Shown: positions 34,206 to 43,044, counted from the stretch's first letter. The stretch: DNA of 64,000 nt from Parasporobacterium paucivorans DSM 15970 (GCF_900141895.1 NZ_FQYT01000006.1:1-64000), one strand, 5' to 3'. Program-made: numbers and translations. Notes: generated from the letters alone by a model not told the origin.

Positions 34206-35261
34206 ATGCAGAAAACTTTAACTATTGGAAATCTTACAGCAAAAATCCCCATCATTCAGGGAGGCATGGGAGTTGGAATTTCATTAAGTTCCCTGGCGGG
34301 CGCCGTTGCGAGGGAAGGTGCAATCGGAGTGATTTCCGCTGCGCAGATTGGCTTTATGGAATCGGATTTCAGTACAAATCCTTTGGGAGCGAACTTGAGG
34401 GCCTTGAAAAAACATATTGCCAAGGCAAAGAATATTGCCCCTGGCGGGATAATCGGAGTCAATATCATGGTGGCGACGAAAAATTATGCCCAGTATGTGA
34501 AGGCTTCCATTGAAGCGGGGATCGATTTGATAATATCGGGAGCCGGCCTTCCGTTTGAATTGCCGTCTCTTGTCAAAGGTACCGGCACAAAACTCATTCC
34601 AATCGTTTCTTCTTTGAGAGCTGCACAAATCATCCTGAAAATGTGGATGAAGAAGGACGGTGTGCTTCCGGATGCCATTATTATTGAGGGACCATTAGCG
34701 GGCGGGCATCTGGGATTTAAAGAAGAGGAACTTACGCGTGGAATCGAGACAAGTGAATATGAAGAGGAAATCCGTAAAATCATCGGATACGTAAATGAAT
34801 TTGCCGGAACGCACAACAGCAGCATTCCGGTCATAACAGCCGGCGGCATCAGTACAAAAGAGGAATATCAGAGACAGTTTGAACTGGGAGCTTCCGGGGT
34901 GCAGATTTCCACGAAATTTGTGCCGACTTTTGAATGCGATGCCCATGAGAATTTCAAAAAAGCGTATTTGGAATGTGAAAAAGAGGATATTATTATTGTG
35001 AAAAGTCCTGTCGGAATGCCTGGGCGTGCCATAAGGAACAAATTCACAGAACTGGTCAGCAAAGAAAAAATTCCTATAAAGAAATGCCGGGACTGCATCA
35101 TTACCTGTAATCCGGCGACTACCAGATACTGCATCACAGATGCCCTTATCAACGCAGCCCGTGGAAATATGGATGAGGCTCTGATATTTTGCGGGGCAAA
35201 GGCCTACGAGGAAACTGAAATCCGGCATGTTAAAGATGTAATAAATGACTTTATTCTCTGA
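34206..35261 (+). CDS. Nitronate monooxygenase / FabK-like flavoprotein
   Basis: The 351 residues form an FMN TIM barrel with IPIIQGGMGVGISLSSLAG, then AREGAIGVISAAQIGF and GPLAGGHLGF. These are shared by 2-nitropropane dioxygenase and the FabK enoyl-ACP reductase. A C-terminal extension has four Cys (CRDCIITCNPATTRYC). An oxygenase reaction is unlikely in an anaerobe; with fabF 21 bases upstream, an enoyl-reductase type role is possible. The precise substrate is not readable. Confidence 0.82.
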   Translation: MQKTLTIGNLTAKIPIIQGGMGVGISLSSLAGAVAREGAIGVISAAQIGFMESDFSTNPLGANLRALKKHIAKAKNIAPGGIIGVNIMVATKNYAQYVKASIEAGIDLIISGAGLPFELPSLVKGTGTKLIPIVSSLRAAQIILKMWMKKDGVLPDAIIIEGPLAGGHLGFKEEELTRGIETSEYEEEIRKIIGYVNEFAGTHNSSIPVITAGGISTKEEYQRQFELGASGVQISTKFVPTFECDAHENFKKAYLECEKEDIIIVKSPVGMPGRAIRNKFTELVSKEKIPIKKCRDCIITCNPATTRYCITDALINAARGNMDEALIFCGAKAYEETEIRHVKDVINDFIL

Positions 35262-35302
35262 TAAATCAAATTGACACCGCTATTTCGGAAATGTTAAAAT
35301 TG

Positions 35303-35311
35303 TGGTATAAT
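35303..35311 (+). promoter_or_regulatory. Extended -10 promoter
   Basis: TGGTATAAT lies 58 bases before the LEA-like gene start. TTGACA at 35271 is too far (29 bases) to be its -35. Confidence 0.55.
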
Positions 35312-35368
35312 AAAACGAGATAAAGGAACAGTACCGTTAACCTTGCATTAAGATTGGAGGCTTGTAAA

Positions 35369-35704
35369 ATGGATAAATTCAAGAATACCTTCGGTAAAAT
35401 TTTCGATTCCGCAAAGGACAAAGCGGAAGAACTCAAGGACAAGGTGGAAGATAAGGCGGAAGAATTGAACATCAAGGAAAAAGCGGAAAGCCTGAAAGAA
35501 AAGCTGGGAGACAAAGTTGAGGATATTTCTGAAGCTGCCAAGGAAAAAGCGGGAGACCTGAAAGATAAGATTCTGGACCGTGATGAAGATGACAAAGCTG
35601 AAGATGTTGCAGACACTGCCAAGGAGAAAGCCGAAGATTTAGCGGATGCTGCCAAGGACAAAGCGGGAGATGTTGCCGGCGCCGTCAAAGATAAAACGGA
35701 ATAA
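35369..35704 (+). CDS. LEA/apolipoprotein-like charged helical repeat protein
   Basis: The ATG at 35369 follows TTGGAGG. The 111 residues are made of imperfect 11-residue amphipathic repeats rich in Lys, Glu, Asp and Ala, such as AKDKAEELKDKVEDKAEELN and AADAAKDKAGDVAGAVKDK-like stretches. There is no signal or membrane segment and no Cys. The composition is that of late-embryogenesis-abundant and CsbD-type stress proteins, which are soluble and often disordered until they meet membranes. A stress role is an inference from composition only. Confidence 0.75.
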   Translation: MDKFKNTFGKIFDSAKDKAEELKDKVEDKAEELNIKEKAESLKEKLGDKVEDISEAAKEKAGDLKDKILDRDEDDKAEDVADTAKEKAEDLADAAKDKAGDVAGAVKDKTE

Positions 35705-35712
35705 TATTATAT

Positions 35713-35766
35713 AACAGACCCCTGAGATGGTGTGCGTTGATTCGTGCATTGTGCCGGGGGTCTGTT
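35713..35766. terminator. Hairpin after the LEA-like gene
   Basis: AACAGACCCC pairs with GGGGTCTGTT across a loop that contains a weaker inner stem (GTGCG / CGTGCA-like). No T-run follows on the plus strand, so efficiency is doubtful. Confidence 0.5.
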
Positions 35767-35799
35767 GCAAAAAAACGACTCAATACCAGGAGGTAGTCT

Positions 35800-36612
35800 A
35801 TGTCGGGAAAAGTGAATATCACAATGTTGAAAGTAATTACAGCCGTAACATTTCTTGTGATGGTTATTGTTAATGCTCTTGCAAACGCCCTTCCACTGAA
35901 CGGGATTACGACCGGCGCCGTGTCGGACTCTTATCCGAATCTTTTCGCTCCGGCTGGTCTGACTTTTGCCATTTGGGGTGTGATTTATCTTTTTCTGGCA
36001 ATGTATACGGTTTACCAATTTGAACTCTTCGGGGTAGTGAAAAATCCGGAAGTGGGAAGCCTTATGAGCAGGATAGGAATATTTTATTCAATATCCTCTG
36101 TTGCAAATACTGTTTGGATTTTTGCCTGGCATTTCAAGCAGATTCAGTTCTCCATGTTTTTAATGGCAATCATTCTGATATGTTTAATCGTGATCAATAT
36201 GATGACCCGCAATAAGGAATTCTCCAATATTGAAAAAATATTTATAAGGATTCCTTTCAGCGTGTATTTCGGCTGGATCACAGTGGCCACCATCGCAAAC
36301 GCGACAACCCTGCTTGTAAGTCTTGAACCGAAGGATTATGGCCTGCCAGAGTCCGTATGGGCAATAATAATCCTTCTGGTAGGTATGCTGATCGGGTGTG
36401 CTGCCATGATTGTAAACAAGGATATAGCTTATGGGCTTGTTCTTATTTGGGCATATTTTGGGATACTGATCAAACATGTGTCCAGCAGTGGATTCGCGGG
36501 TCGGTATCTGTCCGTGATAACAGTGGTTGTTATTTGCATCGTATTATTCATCGTAGCTGAACTTTATACTCTGGTTTCCATTTTGAAAAAGAAAAAAATA
36601 TTCAAGGGATAA
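35800..36612 (+). CDS. TspO/MBR-like tryptophan-rich sensory membrane protein
   Basis: This 270-residue protein has about eight hydrophobic segments. The N-terminal region with YPNLFAPAGLTFAIWGVIYL, and later SSVANTVWIFAWHF, resembles the longer TspO-related proteins of Firmicutes. TspO binds porphyrins and other hydrophobic ligands; the role here is unknown. The start follows CCAGGAGG. Its 3' end overlaps the converging dipeptidase gene by 11 bases. Confidence 0.75.
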   Translation: MSGKVNITMLKVITAVTFLVMVIVNALANALPLNGITTGAVSDSYPNLFAPAGLTFAIWGVIYLFLAMYTVYQFELFGVVKNPEVGSLMSRIGIFYSISSVANTVWIFAWHFKQIQFSMFLMAIILICLIVINMMTRNKEFSNIEKIFIRIPFSVYFGWITVATIANATTLLVSLEPKDYGLPESVWAIIILLVGMLIGCAAMIVNKDIAYGLVLIWAYFGILIKHVSSSGFAGRYLSVITVVVICIVLFIVAELYTLVSILKKKKIFKG

Positions 36613-37324
36613 AATCTGTATACTCATATGATTGGGAATCGGTGTAATCCCACCATTCTCCCTTATATCCGGTGAACCCGCAACTGTACATTATGCTTTC
36701 CAATAAAAGGGCATTCTGGGCAGCCTGATAACTGACATCGCTGTAATCCCTGTCTGCCAGCAACGAAAAATCGTCAAATGCCGTGGGCATATATATTTCG
36801 GTTCCGTCCGTATTTACAAGGGTGACATCAATACAGTTGCCCATGTTATGTCCGGAGGGACCTTTGCGCGGATCAGCCACATAGGTTGGATCAGGAACGG
36901 CTGTCCATAAGGCGTATTGTGCGTCCAAAGGCCTGTAAGCATCCCAGATTTTCAGGGAATATCCCTGCAATCTGGCTGTTTCCTGGGCCTTTTTTGTTTT
37001 TTGTACAGTTCCATAACGAAGGTAGGCATCCGAAAAGCCGTAGATGACCTGTCCGGTGAAATTATCTACTGTGGCATATTTCAAATCAATAAAAATTGAC
37101 GAAACATACTCTGTGACTTTGACATATTCACTGTCCCCGGGAAGAGAGGAGGTAGTTGTGGCAGGCGGCAGGCTGGTGGTTTCGGAAGGAATTTGTTCAG
37201 TTGCCGTGGTGGATAGTGTTTCGGCTTCTTGACTGGTGGATTCTTTCGGGTTGGTCAGGGTTCCTGAGCAGGCGGAAAGAGAAAGTATCATCAATATTAT
37301 ACACAAGGTAAATGCTTTTTTCAT
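36602..37324 (-). CDS. VanX-type D-Ala-D-Ala dipeptidase lipoprotein
   Basis: The start at 37324 follows AAAGGAG on the minus strand. The 240-residue precursor has a lipobox LSAC (C19), then a Ser/Thr/Pro-rich linker of about 40 residues. The M15D peptidase domain carries YATVDNFTGQVIYG, LKIWDAYRPLDAQ, the zinc motif SGHNMGNCIDV and EWWDY. Cytosolic VanX removes D-Ala-D-Ala for vancomycin resistance; this exported lipoprotein more likely trims wall-derived dipeptides outside the cell. There is no vanHA nearby. It is divergent from an L,D-transpeptidase gene. Confidence 0.88.
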   Translation of the reverse strand: MKKAFTLCIILMILSLSACSGTLTNPKESTSQEAETLSTTATEQIPSETTSLPPATTTSSLPGDSEYVKVTEYVSSIFIDLKYATVDNFTGQVIYGFSDAYLRYGTVQKTKKAQETARLQGYSLKIWDAYRPLDAQYALWTAVPDPTYVADPRKGPSGHNMGNCIDVTLVNTDGTEIYMPTAFDDFSLLADRDYSDVSYQAAQNALLLESIMYSCGFTGYKGEWWDYTDSQSYEYTDFIP

Positions 37325-37409
37325 AAGGCTCCTTTGTAAAGTGGTCATGATATGGCACACAGGAATAAAGCGTGCTATAATATCAGAAAATTGTCGGAGG
37401 TTGATGGGG

Positions 37410-38258
37410 ATGAATAAAATAATCGTTTTGATCATAACGGTCGGCGTAGCGCTGTCTGTGGGTCTGGCGGTATTATATGCTCTGAACACAAACGGGAAGG
37501 AAAGCCCCAGGGAAAGTTCCGCACAAAAAGAGACCTCTTTGGTTGAGGAAAGCATGCAGCAAACGGAGGAGACAACTCCGGTCAGCCAGGAAATAGCGTC
37601 TGAAACGAAAGAGCTTTATGTTGCAGAGACCACGTCCGTGGCGGAGGCGTTTTCCGAAACAGAAAAAAAGGATTTCGTGGAGAATATGAGAATTGCTGCC
37701 TCCGTATCCCAGATGATCGTGGTATCAGCCCAGGGGAGCAGTGCAGTCATAAGTATGCACGAAAAGTCTGTTGATGGTTCCTGGAAAGAAATACTGAGCA
37801 CCAATGGCTGGGTAGGCGAAAACGGTGTAGGCCAGGCAAGCGAATATGATACCAAAACGCCGTCGGGAATTTATTCGTTATCCTTTGCATTTGGAATCAA
37901 GGAAAAGCCGGTAACGGAATTATTCTATACAAAAGTTGATGATTCTTATTACTGGGTGGATGATGTGGATTCGTCCTTCTACAACAAGTTTGTGTCCTTG
38001 AATGAAGTGGTGAAGGACTGGGACAGCGCGGAACACATAATCGAATGCGGAAAGGCGTATAATTATGTGATTCCAATAGACTACAATCTGGAACGTGTAC
38101 CAGGGAATGGTTCTGCCATGTTCCTCCACGTGTCCACAGGGGAGCCTACGGGAGGATGCGTATCCGTTCCAGAAAGCGATATGCTGTTCATTCTTCAGAA
38201 TATCCACAGTGGATGCATCATCCTGATTGACCGGCAGGAAAACATTTTGAACTACTAA
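37410..38258 (+). CDS. L,D-transpeptidase (YkuD family)
   Basis: Of three nearby starts, the ATG at 37410 is nine bases from GGAGG; the ATG at 37404 is too close. The 282 residues have one N-terminal membrane helix (KIIVLIITVGVALSVGLAVL), a long Ser/Glu/Thr-rich linker, and a C-terminal YkuD domain. H240 and C250 lie in HVSTGEPTGGCVSVP. These enzymes make 3-3 peptidoglycan crosslinks or attach proteins to the wall. The opposite gene encodes a D-Ala-D-Ala dipeptidase, so both act on wall peptides. Confidence 0.88.
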   Translation: MNKIIVLIITVGVALSVGLAVLYALNTNGKESPRESSAQKETSLVEESMQQTEETTPVSQEIASETKELYVAETTSVAEAFSETEKKDFVENMRIAASVSQMIVVSAQGSSAVISMHEKSVDGSWKEILSTNGWVGENGVGQASEYDTKTPSGIYSLSFAFGIKEKPVTELFYTKVDDSYYWVDDVDSSFYNKFVSLNEVVKDWDSAEHIIECGKAYNYVIPIDYNLERVPGNGSAMFLHVSTGEPTGGCVSVPESDMLFILQNIHSGCIILIDRQENILNY

Positions 38259-38875
38259 TTCCGGATCAGGTCATACTGGGCAATCAGTTCAACAGCGGAA
38301 CGGGCGATATGAGCAGTCATTCCCCAAATTATCTGGTCTTCGTACATGTAAAACATTATATCGTAGATGCCTTTTGCCCAGGGATATTTTTCTCCGCCCG
38401 GAATGCGCTCGTAGGGAAAGTCTTCCGTAGGAACATTCATAAGACAGTTATGATATATTTCGGGCACTGTTGTCATGAAATACTGCAGAGGCACAAGCAG
38501 GATTTCTGCCACTTCGTCTCTGCTGAACGTTTTTTTGTAATCTTTAACATAACCGATATAGGGATGTATCACCAGATTAAAAGGGGATATGTAGAGGTCG
38601 CCGGGACCGAGGATTTCAATCTGATCCTCACTTATGAGCAGCTCTTCCGCCGCCTCCCGGACGGCACATTCCAGAAGGGACTCGTCCGGCTCCAGCTTCC
38701 CACCTGGAAAACAGATTTCATCCGGCTGGTGGTTGAGGTTGTTGGCGCGTTTTTCAAAGAGGAGCGCAGGTCCGGAATCTGTTTCCAGGATCGGGATAAG
38801 AACGGCATATTCCTTGTTGCGTTCACTTCCGATTATCCCAGGTATTCTCCGTTGGAATTCTTCTATTTGCGGCAT
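38255..38875 (-). CDS. Nudix hydrolase, CoA pyrophosphatase-like
   Basis: The ATG at 38875 follows AAAGGAG on the minus strand. The 206 residues carry LLFEKRANNLNHQPDEICFP, then the Nudix box GGKLEPDESLLECAVREAAEEL, of the type seen in CoA-diphosphatases. These cut CoA derivatives to phosphopantetheine and 3',5'-ADP. It overlaps the converging L,D-transpeptidase gene by four bases and shares its upstream region with the HcpR-like gene, so the palindrome at 38920 could touch both promoters. Confidence 0.82.
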   Translation of the reverse strand: MPQIEEFQRRIPGIIGSERNKEYAVLIPILETDSGPALLFEKRANNLNHQPDEICFPGGKLEPDESLLECAVREAAEELLISEDQIEILGPGDLYISPFNLVIHPYIGYVKDYKKTFSRDEVAEILLVPLQYFMTTVPEIYHNCLMNVPTEDFPYERIPGGEKYPWAKGIYDIMFYMYEDQIIWGMTAHIARSAVELIAQYDLIRN

Positions 38876-38919
38876 AATTACTCCTTTATTTCCTGTGGCT
38901 TTGGTTAAGTGCAACAGTA

Positions 38920-38941
38920 AAATGTTGCAGTTGCAACATTT
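38920..38941. promoter_or_regulatory. HcpR-type palindrome, copy 1 (before hcpR)
   Basis: AAATGTTGCA-GT-TGCAACATTT is a perfect 10-bp inverted repeat. Its core ATGTTGC-N4-GCAACAT occurs again before hcp. It overlaps the presumed -35 region; an extended -10 TGGTATAAT follows at 38950-38958. This fits autoregulation by the Crp/Fnr-type protein. Confidence 0.8.
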
Positions 38942-38989
38942 GATTTTTTTGGTATAATAATTATAGTACAAATTTATGGAGGTTGCCAC

Positions 38990-39649
38990 ATGGGAATTGA
39001 TTTTGACAAAATAACAAAGTATCCGATTTTTGAAAAGATAGACAGCGGGGACATGGGAGGGTTATTGACCTGCATGCAGGCCCATGAAGTTTTCTACAAA
39101 AAAGGGAGCTTCATAGCGCTTAATGGCGAGATAATTAAAAGCATCGGGCTGGTATTAGAAGGAAAAATCCAGATGATAAAGGAAGACCATTGGGGAAATA
39201 AAGCTATCTTTGCCGTAATGAACGAAAGCGATCTGTTTGGGGAAAGCTTCATTTTCAGTAAAACGGCTGCCACGACAGTTTCCTTTTTTGCCCCAGTGGA
39301 CTGCCGGGTGCTGTATCTGTCCTTTGGAGCCTTGATGCATACGTGTTCTAAAACCTGTGCTTTTCATCAACAGCTTATCGAAAACATGGTTATGCTGATT
39401 GCAAAAAAAAATCTCCAGTTCATTGATAAATTGGAAATCACTTCCAAAATGACACTTCGGGAAAAGATTCTGACATTTCTTTCCCAGCAGGCACAGGCCG
39501 CGGGGACATCCTATTTTACGGTTCCGATGGGAAGGCTGGAAATGGCGGAATATCTTTGTGCGAACAGGAGCGCTCTGACCCGGGAGCTCACCAATATGCA
39601 GCAGGAAGGAATAATTGACTACGACAAAAATACTTTCCGGCTGCTGTAA
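38990..39649 (+). CDS. hcpR: Crp/Fnr-family regulator, HcpR-like
   Basis: The 219 residues have an N-terminal cyclic-nucleotide-binding-type barrel (LNGEIIKSIGLVLEGKIQMI, ESDLFGESFIF) and a C-terminal winged helix (MGRLEMAEYLCANRSALTRE). There is no N-terminal Cys cluster like that of FNR. It stands directly upstream of the hybrid cluster protein gene and the same palindrome precedes both. HcpR proteins in anaerobes activate hcp under nitric oxide or nitrite stress, in some cases through a heme. The role is inferred from order and sites. Confidence 0.85.
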   Translation: MGIDFDKITKYPIFEKIDSGDMGGLLTCMQAHEVFYKKGSFIALNGEIIKSIGLVLEGKIQMIKEDHWGNKAIFAVMNESDLFGESFIFSKTAATTVSFFAPVDCRVLYLSFGALMHTCSKTCAFHQQLIENMVMLIAKKNLQFIDKLEITSKMTLREKILTFLSQQAQAAGTSYFTVPMGRLEMAEYLCANRSALTRELTNMQQEGIIDYDKNTFRLL

Positions 39650-39669
39650 GAAACGCTGGCAACAACAAA

Positions 39670-39687
39670 ATGTTGCGTATGCAACAT
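39670..39687. promoter_or_regulatory. HcpR-type palindrome, copy 2 (before hcp)
   Basis: ATGTTGC-GTAT-GCAACAT lies 86 bases before the hcp start codon, in the gap after hcpR. It shares both arms and spacing with copy 1 and differs only in the four spacer bases, so it is the likely activator site for hcp. Confidence 0.8.
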
Positions 39688-39772
39688 ACATATTTGGCGC
39701 TGTCGATTAGAATGAGTTTATTCAAGAAATTGAAATTGAATATCATGAAAATCAGGAAAGCAGAGGATAATT

Positions 39773-41413
39773 ATGGAAAACAAAATGTTTTGTTATCAGT
39801 GTCAGGAAACAGCAGGATGTCAGGGCTGCACAGTATCAGGAGTCTGTGGGAAATCACCGGAGGTCGCTAATGGTCAGGATCTGCTTATTTACGTGACAAA
39901 GGGGCTCAGCGAGGTTACAACGGCGCTCAGGAAGCAGGGTGAAACAGTTTTGCCTGAGGTTAACAGCCATATCACTTTGAATTTGTTTACAACTATAACG
40001 AATGCAAACTTTGATAATGATGTCATTTATCAGAGGGCATTGGATACACTCCGCATCAAAGATGAATTATTACAGAAGATTGAGAATAAAGAAGGGCTTC
40101 ATGAGGCTGCTGTATGGACTGCGTCCGACAGAAATGAAATGGAGAGGAAAGCTCCGGCCGTGGGGGTTCTTGCTACGGAAAATGAAGACGTGAGAAGCCT
40201 CAGAGAATTGATCACATATGGACTGAAAGGTCTTTCTGCTTATATGAAACATGCAAATGAACTGGGGTATGACAGTGACGATATAAATGCTTTTGTACAG
40301 CGTGCCCTTGCAGCTACCCTGAATGATTCACTGGGTGCGGATGAACTGGTTGCTCTGACGCTGGAGTCAGGAAAATTCGGCGTGGACGGAATGGCATTGC
40401 TGGATTCCGCAAATACCGGAACGTATGGAAACCCTGAACTGACAAGGGTAAATATTGGAACAGGTAAAAATCCAGGCATATTAATATCAGGCCATGATTT
40501 GAAAGATTTGGAGCTGCTGCTCGAACAGACAAAGGGAACTGGCGTAGACGTATATACGCATTCTGAGATGCTTCCGGCCCATTATTATCCGGCATTCAAG
40601 AAATATGATAATTTTGTTGGAAACTACGGAAATGCATGGTGGAAACAGAAAGAGGAGTTTGAAAGTTTTAACGGACCCGTACTCATGACCACAAATTGTA
40701 TTGTCCCTCCGAAAGATTCCTATAAATCCAGAGTTTTCACCACGGGTGCATCCGGATTTCCAGGTTGCGTTCATATCGAAAAAGCCGAGAACGGTAAAAA
40801 AGACTTTTCTCAAATCATAGAGTTGGCAAAAACATGTGAACCTCCAAAGCAGATTGAAGAAGGAGAAATCATTGGAGGATTTGCCCACAATCAGGTGCTG
40901 GCGCTGGCGGATCAGGTGGTTGATGCTGTCAAAACCGGAGCCATTAAGAAATTCTTTGTTATGGCAGGCTGTGACGGACGTCAGAGATCCAGAGAATACT
41001 ATACGGAGTTTGCACAGGCCATTCCTGCTGATGCGGTAATACTTACGGCAGGCTGCGCCAAATATAAATATAATAAACTGAACCTGGGAGATATCAATGG
41101 AATTCCGAGAGTGCTGGATGCGGGACAATGCAATGACTCATATTCTCTGGCAGTGATTGCACTGAAACTCAAGGAAGTATTCGGACTGGAGGATATAAAC
41201 GACCTTCCGATAGCTTTCAATATAGCATGGTATGAACAGAAGGCAGTCATCGTTCTTCTTTCCCTGTTATACCTGGGAGTGAAAAATATCCATTTAGGAC
41301 CAACGCTGCCGGCGTTCCTCTCTCCGAACGTGGCTAATGTACTGGTAGAGACATTCGGTATTGCTGGAATCGGTACCGTGGAAGACGATATCCAGTTATT
41401 CATGGGAGAATAA
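39773..41413 (+). CDS. hcp: Hybrid cluster protein (hydroxylamine/NO reductase)
   Basis: The 546 residues start [12 protein letters not shown]. Cys at 7, 10, 19 and 25 give the C-X2-C-X8-C-X5-C spacing of class I enzymes that hold a [4Fe-4S] cluster in place of the [2Fe-2S] of enterobacteria. Further conserved blocks are [19 protein letters not shown] and [12 protein letters not shown]. Hcp removes nitric oxide or hydroxylamine formed during nitrosative stress, using a 4Fe-2S-2O-type hybrid cluster. It is controlled with hcpR through the shared palindrome. Confidence 0.95.
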   Translation: MENKMFCYQCQETAGCQGCTVSGVCGKSPEVANGQDLLIYVTKGLSEVTTALRKQGETVLPEVNSHITLNLFTTITNANFDNDVIYQRALDTLRIKDELLQKIENKEGLHEAAVWTASDRNEMERKAPAVGVLATENEDVRSLRELITYGLKGLSAYMKHANELGYDSDDINAFVQRALAATLNDSLGADELVALTLESGKFGVDGMALLDSANTGTYGNPELTRVNIGTGKNPGILISGHDLKDLELLLEQTKGTGVDVYTHSEMLPAHYYPAFKKYDNFVGNYGNAWWKQKEEFESFNGPVLMTTNCIVPPKDSYKSRVFTTGASGFPGCVHIEKAENGKKDFSQIIELAKTCEPPKQIEEGEIIGGFAHNQVLALADQVVDAVKTGAIKKFFVMAGCDGRQRSREYYTEFAQAIPADAVILTAGCAKYKYNKLNLGDINGIPRVLDAGQCNDSYSLAVIALKLKEVFGLEDINDLPIAFNIAWYEQKAVIVLLSLLYLGVKNIHLGPTLPAFLSPNVANVLVETFGIAGIGTVEDDIQLFMGE

Positions 41414-41485
41414 TTATGAGCAAGCCATCTATATCCGGAATTTTGACCGGTTACGGATGGCTTGCTGTATGAGTGTGATAAAAAC

Positions 41486-41514
41486 TTGAAGAAACGAAAT
41501 TACTATGATAAAAT
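41486..41514 (+). promoter_or_regulatory. Possible promoter before the cation facilitator
   Basis: TTGAAG (41486-41491), 17-base spacer, TAAAAT (41509-41514). It lies upstream of a terminator-like hairpin, so it could drive a short attenuated leader. Confidence 0.45.
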
Positions 41515-41528
41515 ATTCGGAACATCAG

Positions 41529-41557
41529 TCAGGTGCGGAAATGCACTTGATTTTTTT
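41529..41557 (+). terminator. Intrinsic terminator / leader attenuator
   Basis: TCAGGTGC pairs with GCACTTGA (one G-U) around GGAAAT, followed by seven T. It ends the hcp transcript or attenuates a leader of the next gene. Confidence 0.7.
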
Positions 41558-41633
41558 CTAAGTGAATTTGTCCATTGGAAATTTTATTGGAAAGCATGAA
41601 CGTTTTATAAAACGGTTATTACGGGGGAGAGAC

Positions 41634-42809
41634 ATGACCGGTTTGTTGGTTAAACTATTTATTCGAAATCACGATGAAGTCCAAAACAGTGATGTACGTA
41701 CCGCTTATGGAATGCTGGCAGGTATGGTGGGGATCATCTGTAATATATTATTATTTGCCGTAAAGCTTTTTATCGGAATATTTATCAACAGTATTTCTGT
41801 TATGGCGGATGCTTTTAATAATCTGTCGGATTCTGCCTCATCCGTTGTCGGGGTAATGGGCGCGAAGCTAGCGGGGAGGTCTCCGGACAAGGAGCATCCC
41901 TTTGGACACGGCAGGATCGAGTATATTTCTGCGCTTATTGTGGCATTCCTTATACTCTATGTGGGAATAACCCTTTTGAAGACATCCTTCGCTAAGGTAA
42001 TCCATCCGGAGAAACTTGGATTCAACTGGGTAATCGTTCTGGTTCTGTGTATATCGGCGTTGGTTAAGGTGTGGTTATCCCTGTTTAACCGGATGCTGGG
42101 GGACCGTATTAACTCCAATGTCCTGAAGGCGACATCCACGGATGCAAGGAATGACGTAGTCGTAACATCTGTCACGATACTTTCCATAGTTTTCGAAAAG
42201 ATATCCGGGATTACAATCGATGGCTGGGCGGGTCTGGCAGTGTCCATATTTGTGCTGTTTTCGGGCTTCAATATTGCCCGAGAGACACTGATGCCGCTGT
42301 TGGGAGAGGCTGTTGACAAGGATGTCTCCGAACGAATAATCCGAAAGGTGGAAAGCTACGAAGGAATACTCGGCACCCACGACCTTATAGCCCACAACTA
42401 CGGACCATCCCGTATAATGGCTACAATCCATGCCGAGGTTCCCAACAATATGGATATGGAGGATATTCATGATGTTGTTGACTGTATTGAGAGGGATGTC
42501 CTGCGGGAGCAGGGTATATTTCTTGTCATTCACATGGACCCCGTGGAGGTGCAGGATCAAAAATATATGGAAAGAAAAGATATGGTAGGACATCTGATAC
42601 AAGGACTGGAGCCAGAGGCAACCATACATGATTTTCGGGCTGTTGAGAGGGATATGAACATCAAATTTGTATTTGATCTGGTTGTTCCGCATTCCTTCAG
42701 CGAAACAGATAAAGAGGAGCTGGTGGAAAATATTACGGTGGGTCTTTTGGGGACACACCCCGGATGCTGCTGTGTAATTACGATTGAAAACAGTTTTATG
42801 GCTGAATAG
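41634..42809 (+). CDS. Cation diffusion facilitator family transporter
   Basis: The ATG at 41634 follows ACGGGGGAGAG; an upstream GTG in frame lacks a site. The 391 residues have six membrane segments with the metal-site motifs ADAFNNLSDSASS and HPFGHGRIEY in the first half and STDARNDVVVT in the fifth helix. A long cytoplasmic C-terminal domain is about twice the usual length (residues 200-391), with a duplicated-looking metal-binding fold. These proteins export Zn, Fe or Mn; the metal cannot be assigned. Confidence 0.9.
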   Translation: MTGLLVKLFIRNHDEVQNSDVRTAYGMLAGMVGIICNILLFAVKLFIGIFINSISVMADAFNNLSDSASSVVGVMGAKLAGRSPDKEHPFGHGRIEYISALIVAFLILYVGITLLKTSFAKVIHPEKLGFNWVIVLVLCISALVKVWLSLFNRMLGDRINSNVLKATSTDARNDVVVTSVTILSIVFEKISGITIDGWAGLAVSIFVLFSGFNIARETLMPLLGEAVDKDVSERIIRKVESYEGILGTHDLIAHNYGPSRIMATIHAEVPNNMDMEDIHDVVDCIERDVLREQGIFLVIHMDPVEVQDQKYMERKDMVGHLIQGLEPEATIHDFRAVERDMNIKFVFDLVVPHSFSETDKEELVENITVGLLGTHPGCCCVITIENSFMAE

Positions 42810-42810
42810 G

Positions 42811-42843
42811 AAAGAGAAACCTGATTGAAGCAGGTTTCTCTTT
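42811..42843. terminator. Bidirectional terminator
   Basis: AAAGAGAAACCTG pairs perfectly with CAGGTTTCTCTTT around a seven-base loop, between the converging transporter and ferredoxin genes. Confidence 0.75.
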
Positions 42844-42855
42844 CGTCTGTAGATA

Positions 42856-43044
42856 TTATTCCACGGTGATGGCGCTGACTGGACAATCATCTCTTGCTGA
42901 AAGAACAGCACTCTCTAATTCTGCCGGTATTTCTTCCACAAAAACCTCTGATTTTCCGTCTGCCCCAATCTGGAATACTTCCGGACATGTTTCCGTGCAT
43001 AATCCGCAGGAAATGCATTCATCTTTATTGACACTTGCCTTCAT
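42856..43044 (-). CDS. Single-cluster 4Fe-4S ferredoxin
   Basis: The 62 residues, started after AAGGAGGA on the minus strand, hold one cluster site: CISCGLCTETCP plus the distant C54 in DDCPVSAITVE. This is a Thermotoga/Desulfovibrio-type monocluster ferredoxin, an electron carrier. The acidic surface fits. It is monocistronic. Confidence 0.92.
   Translation of the reverse strand: MKASVNKDECISCGLCTETCPEVFQIGADGKSEVFVEEIPAELESAVLSARDDCPVSAITVE

Noticed and set aside
34206-35261. True nitronate monooxygenase
   Set aside because: The fold matches, but an oxygen-using reaction is improbable in this anaerobe; the FabF neighbour points to acyl chemistry, so the name is kept only as a family label.
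36602-37324. Vancomycin resistance cluster
   Set aside because: The VanX-like protein is an exported lipoprotein and no vanH, vanA or vanRS gene is near.
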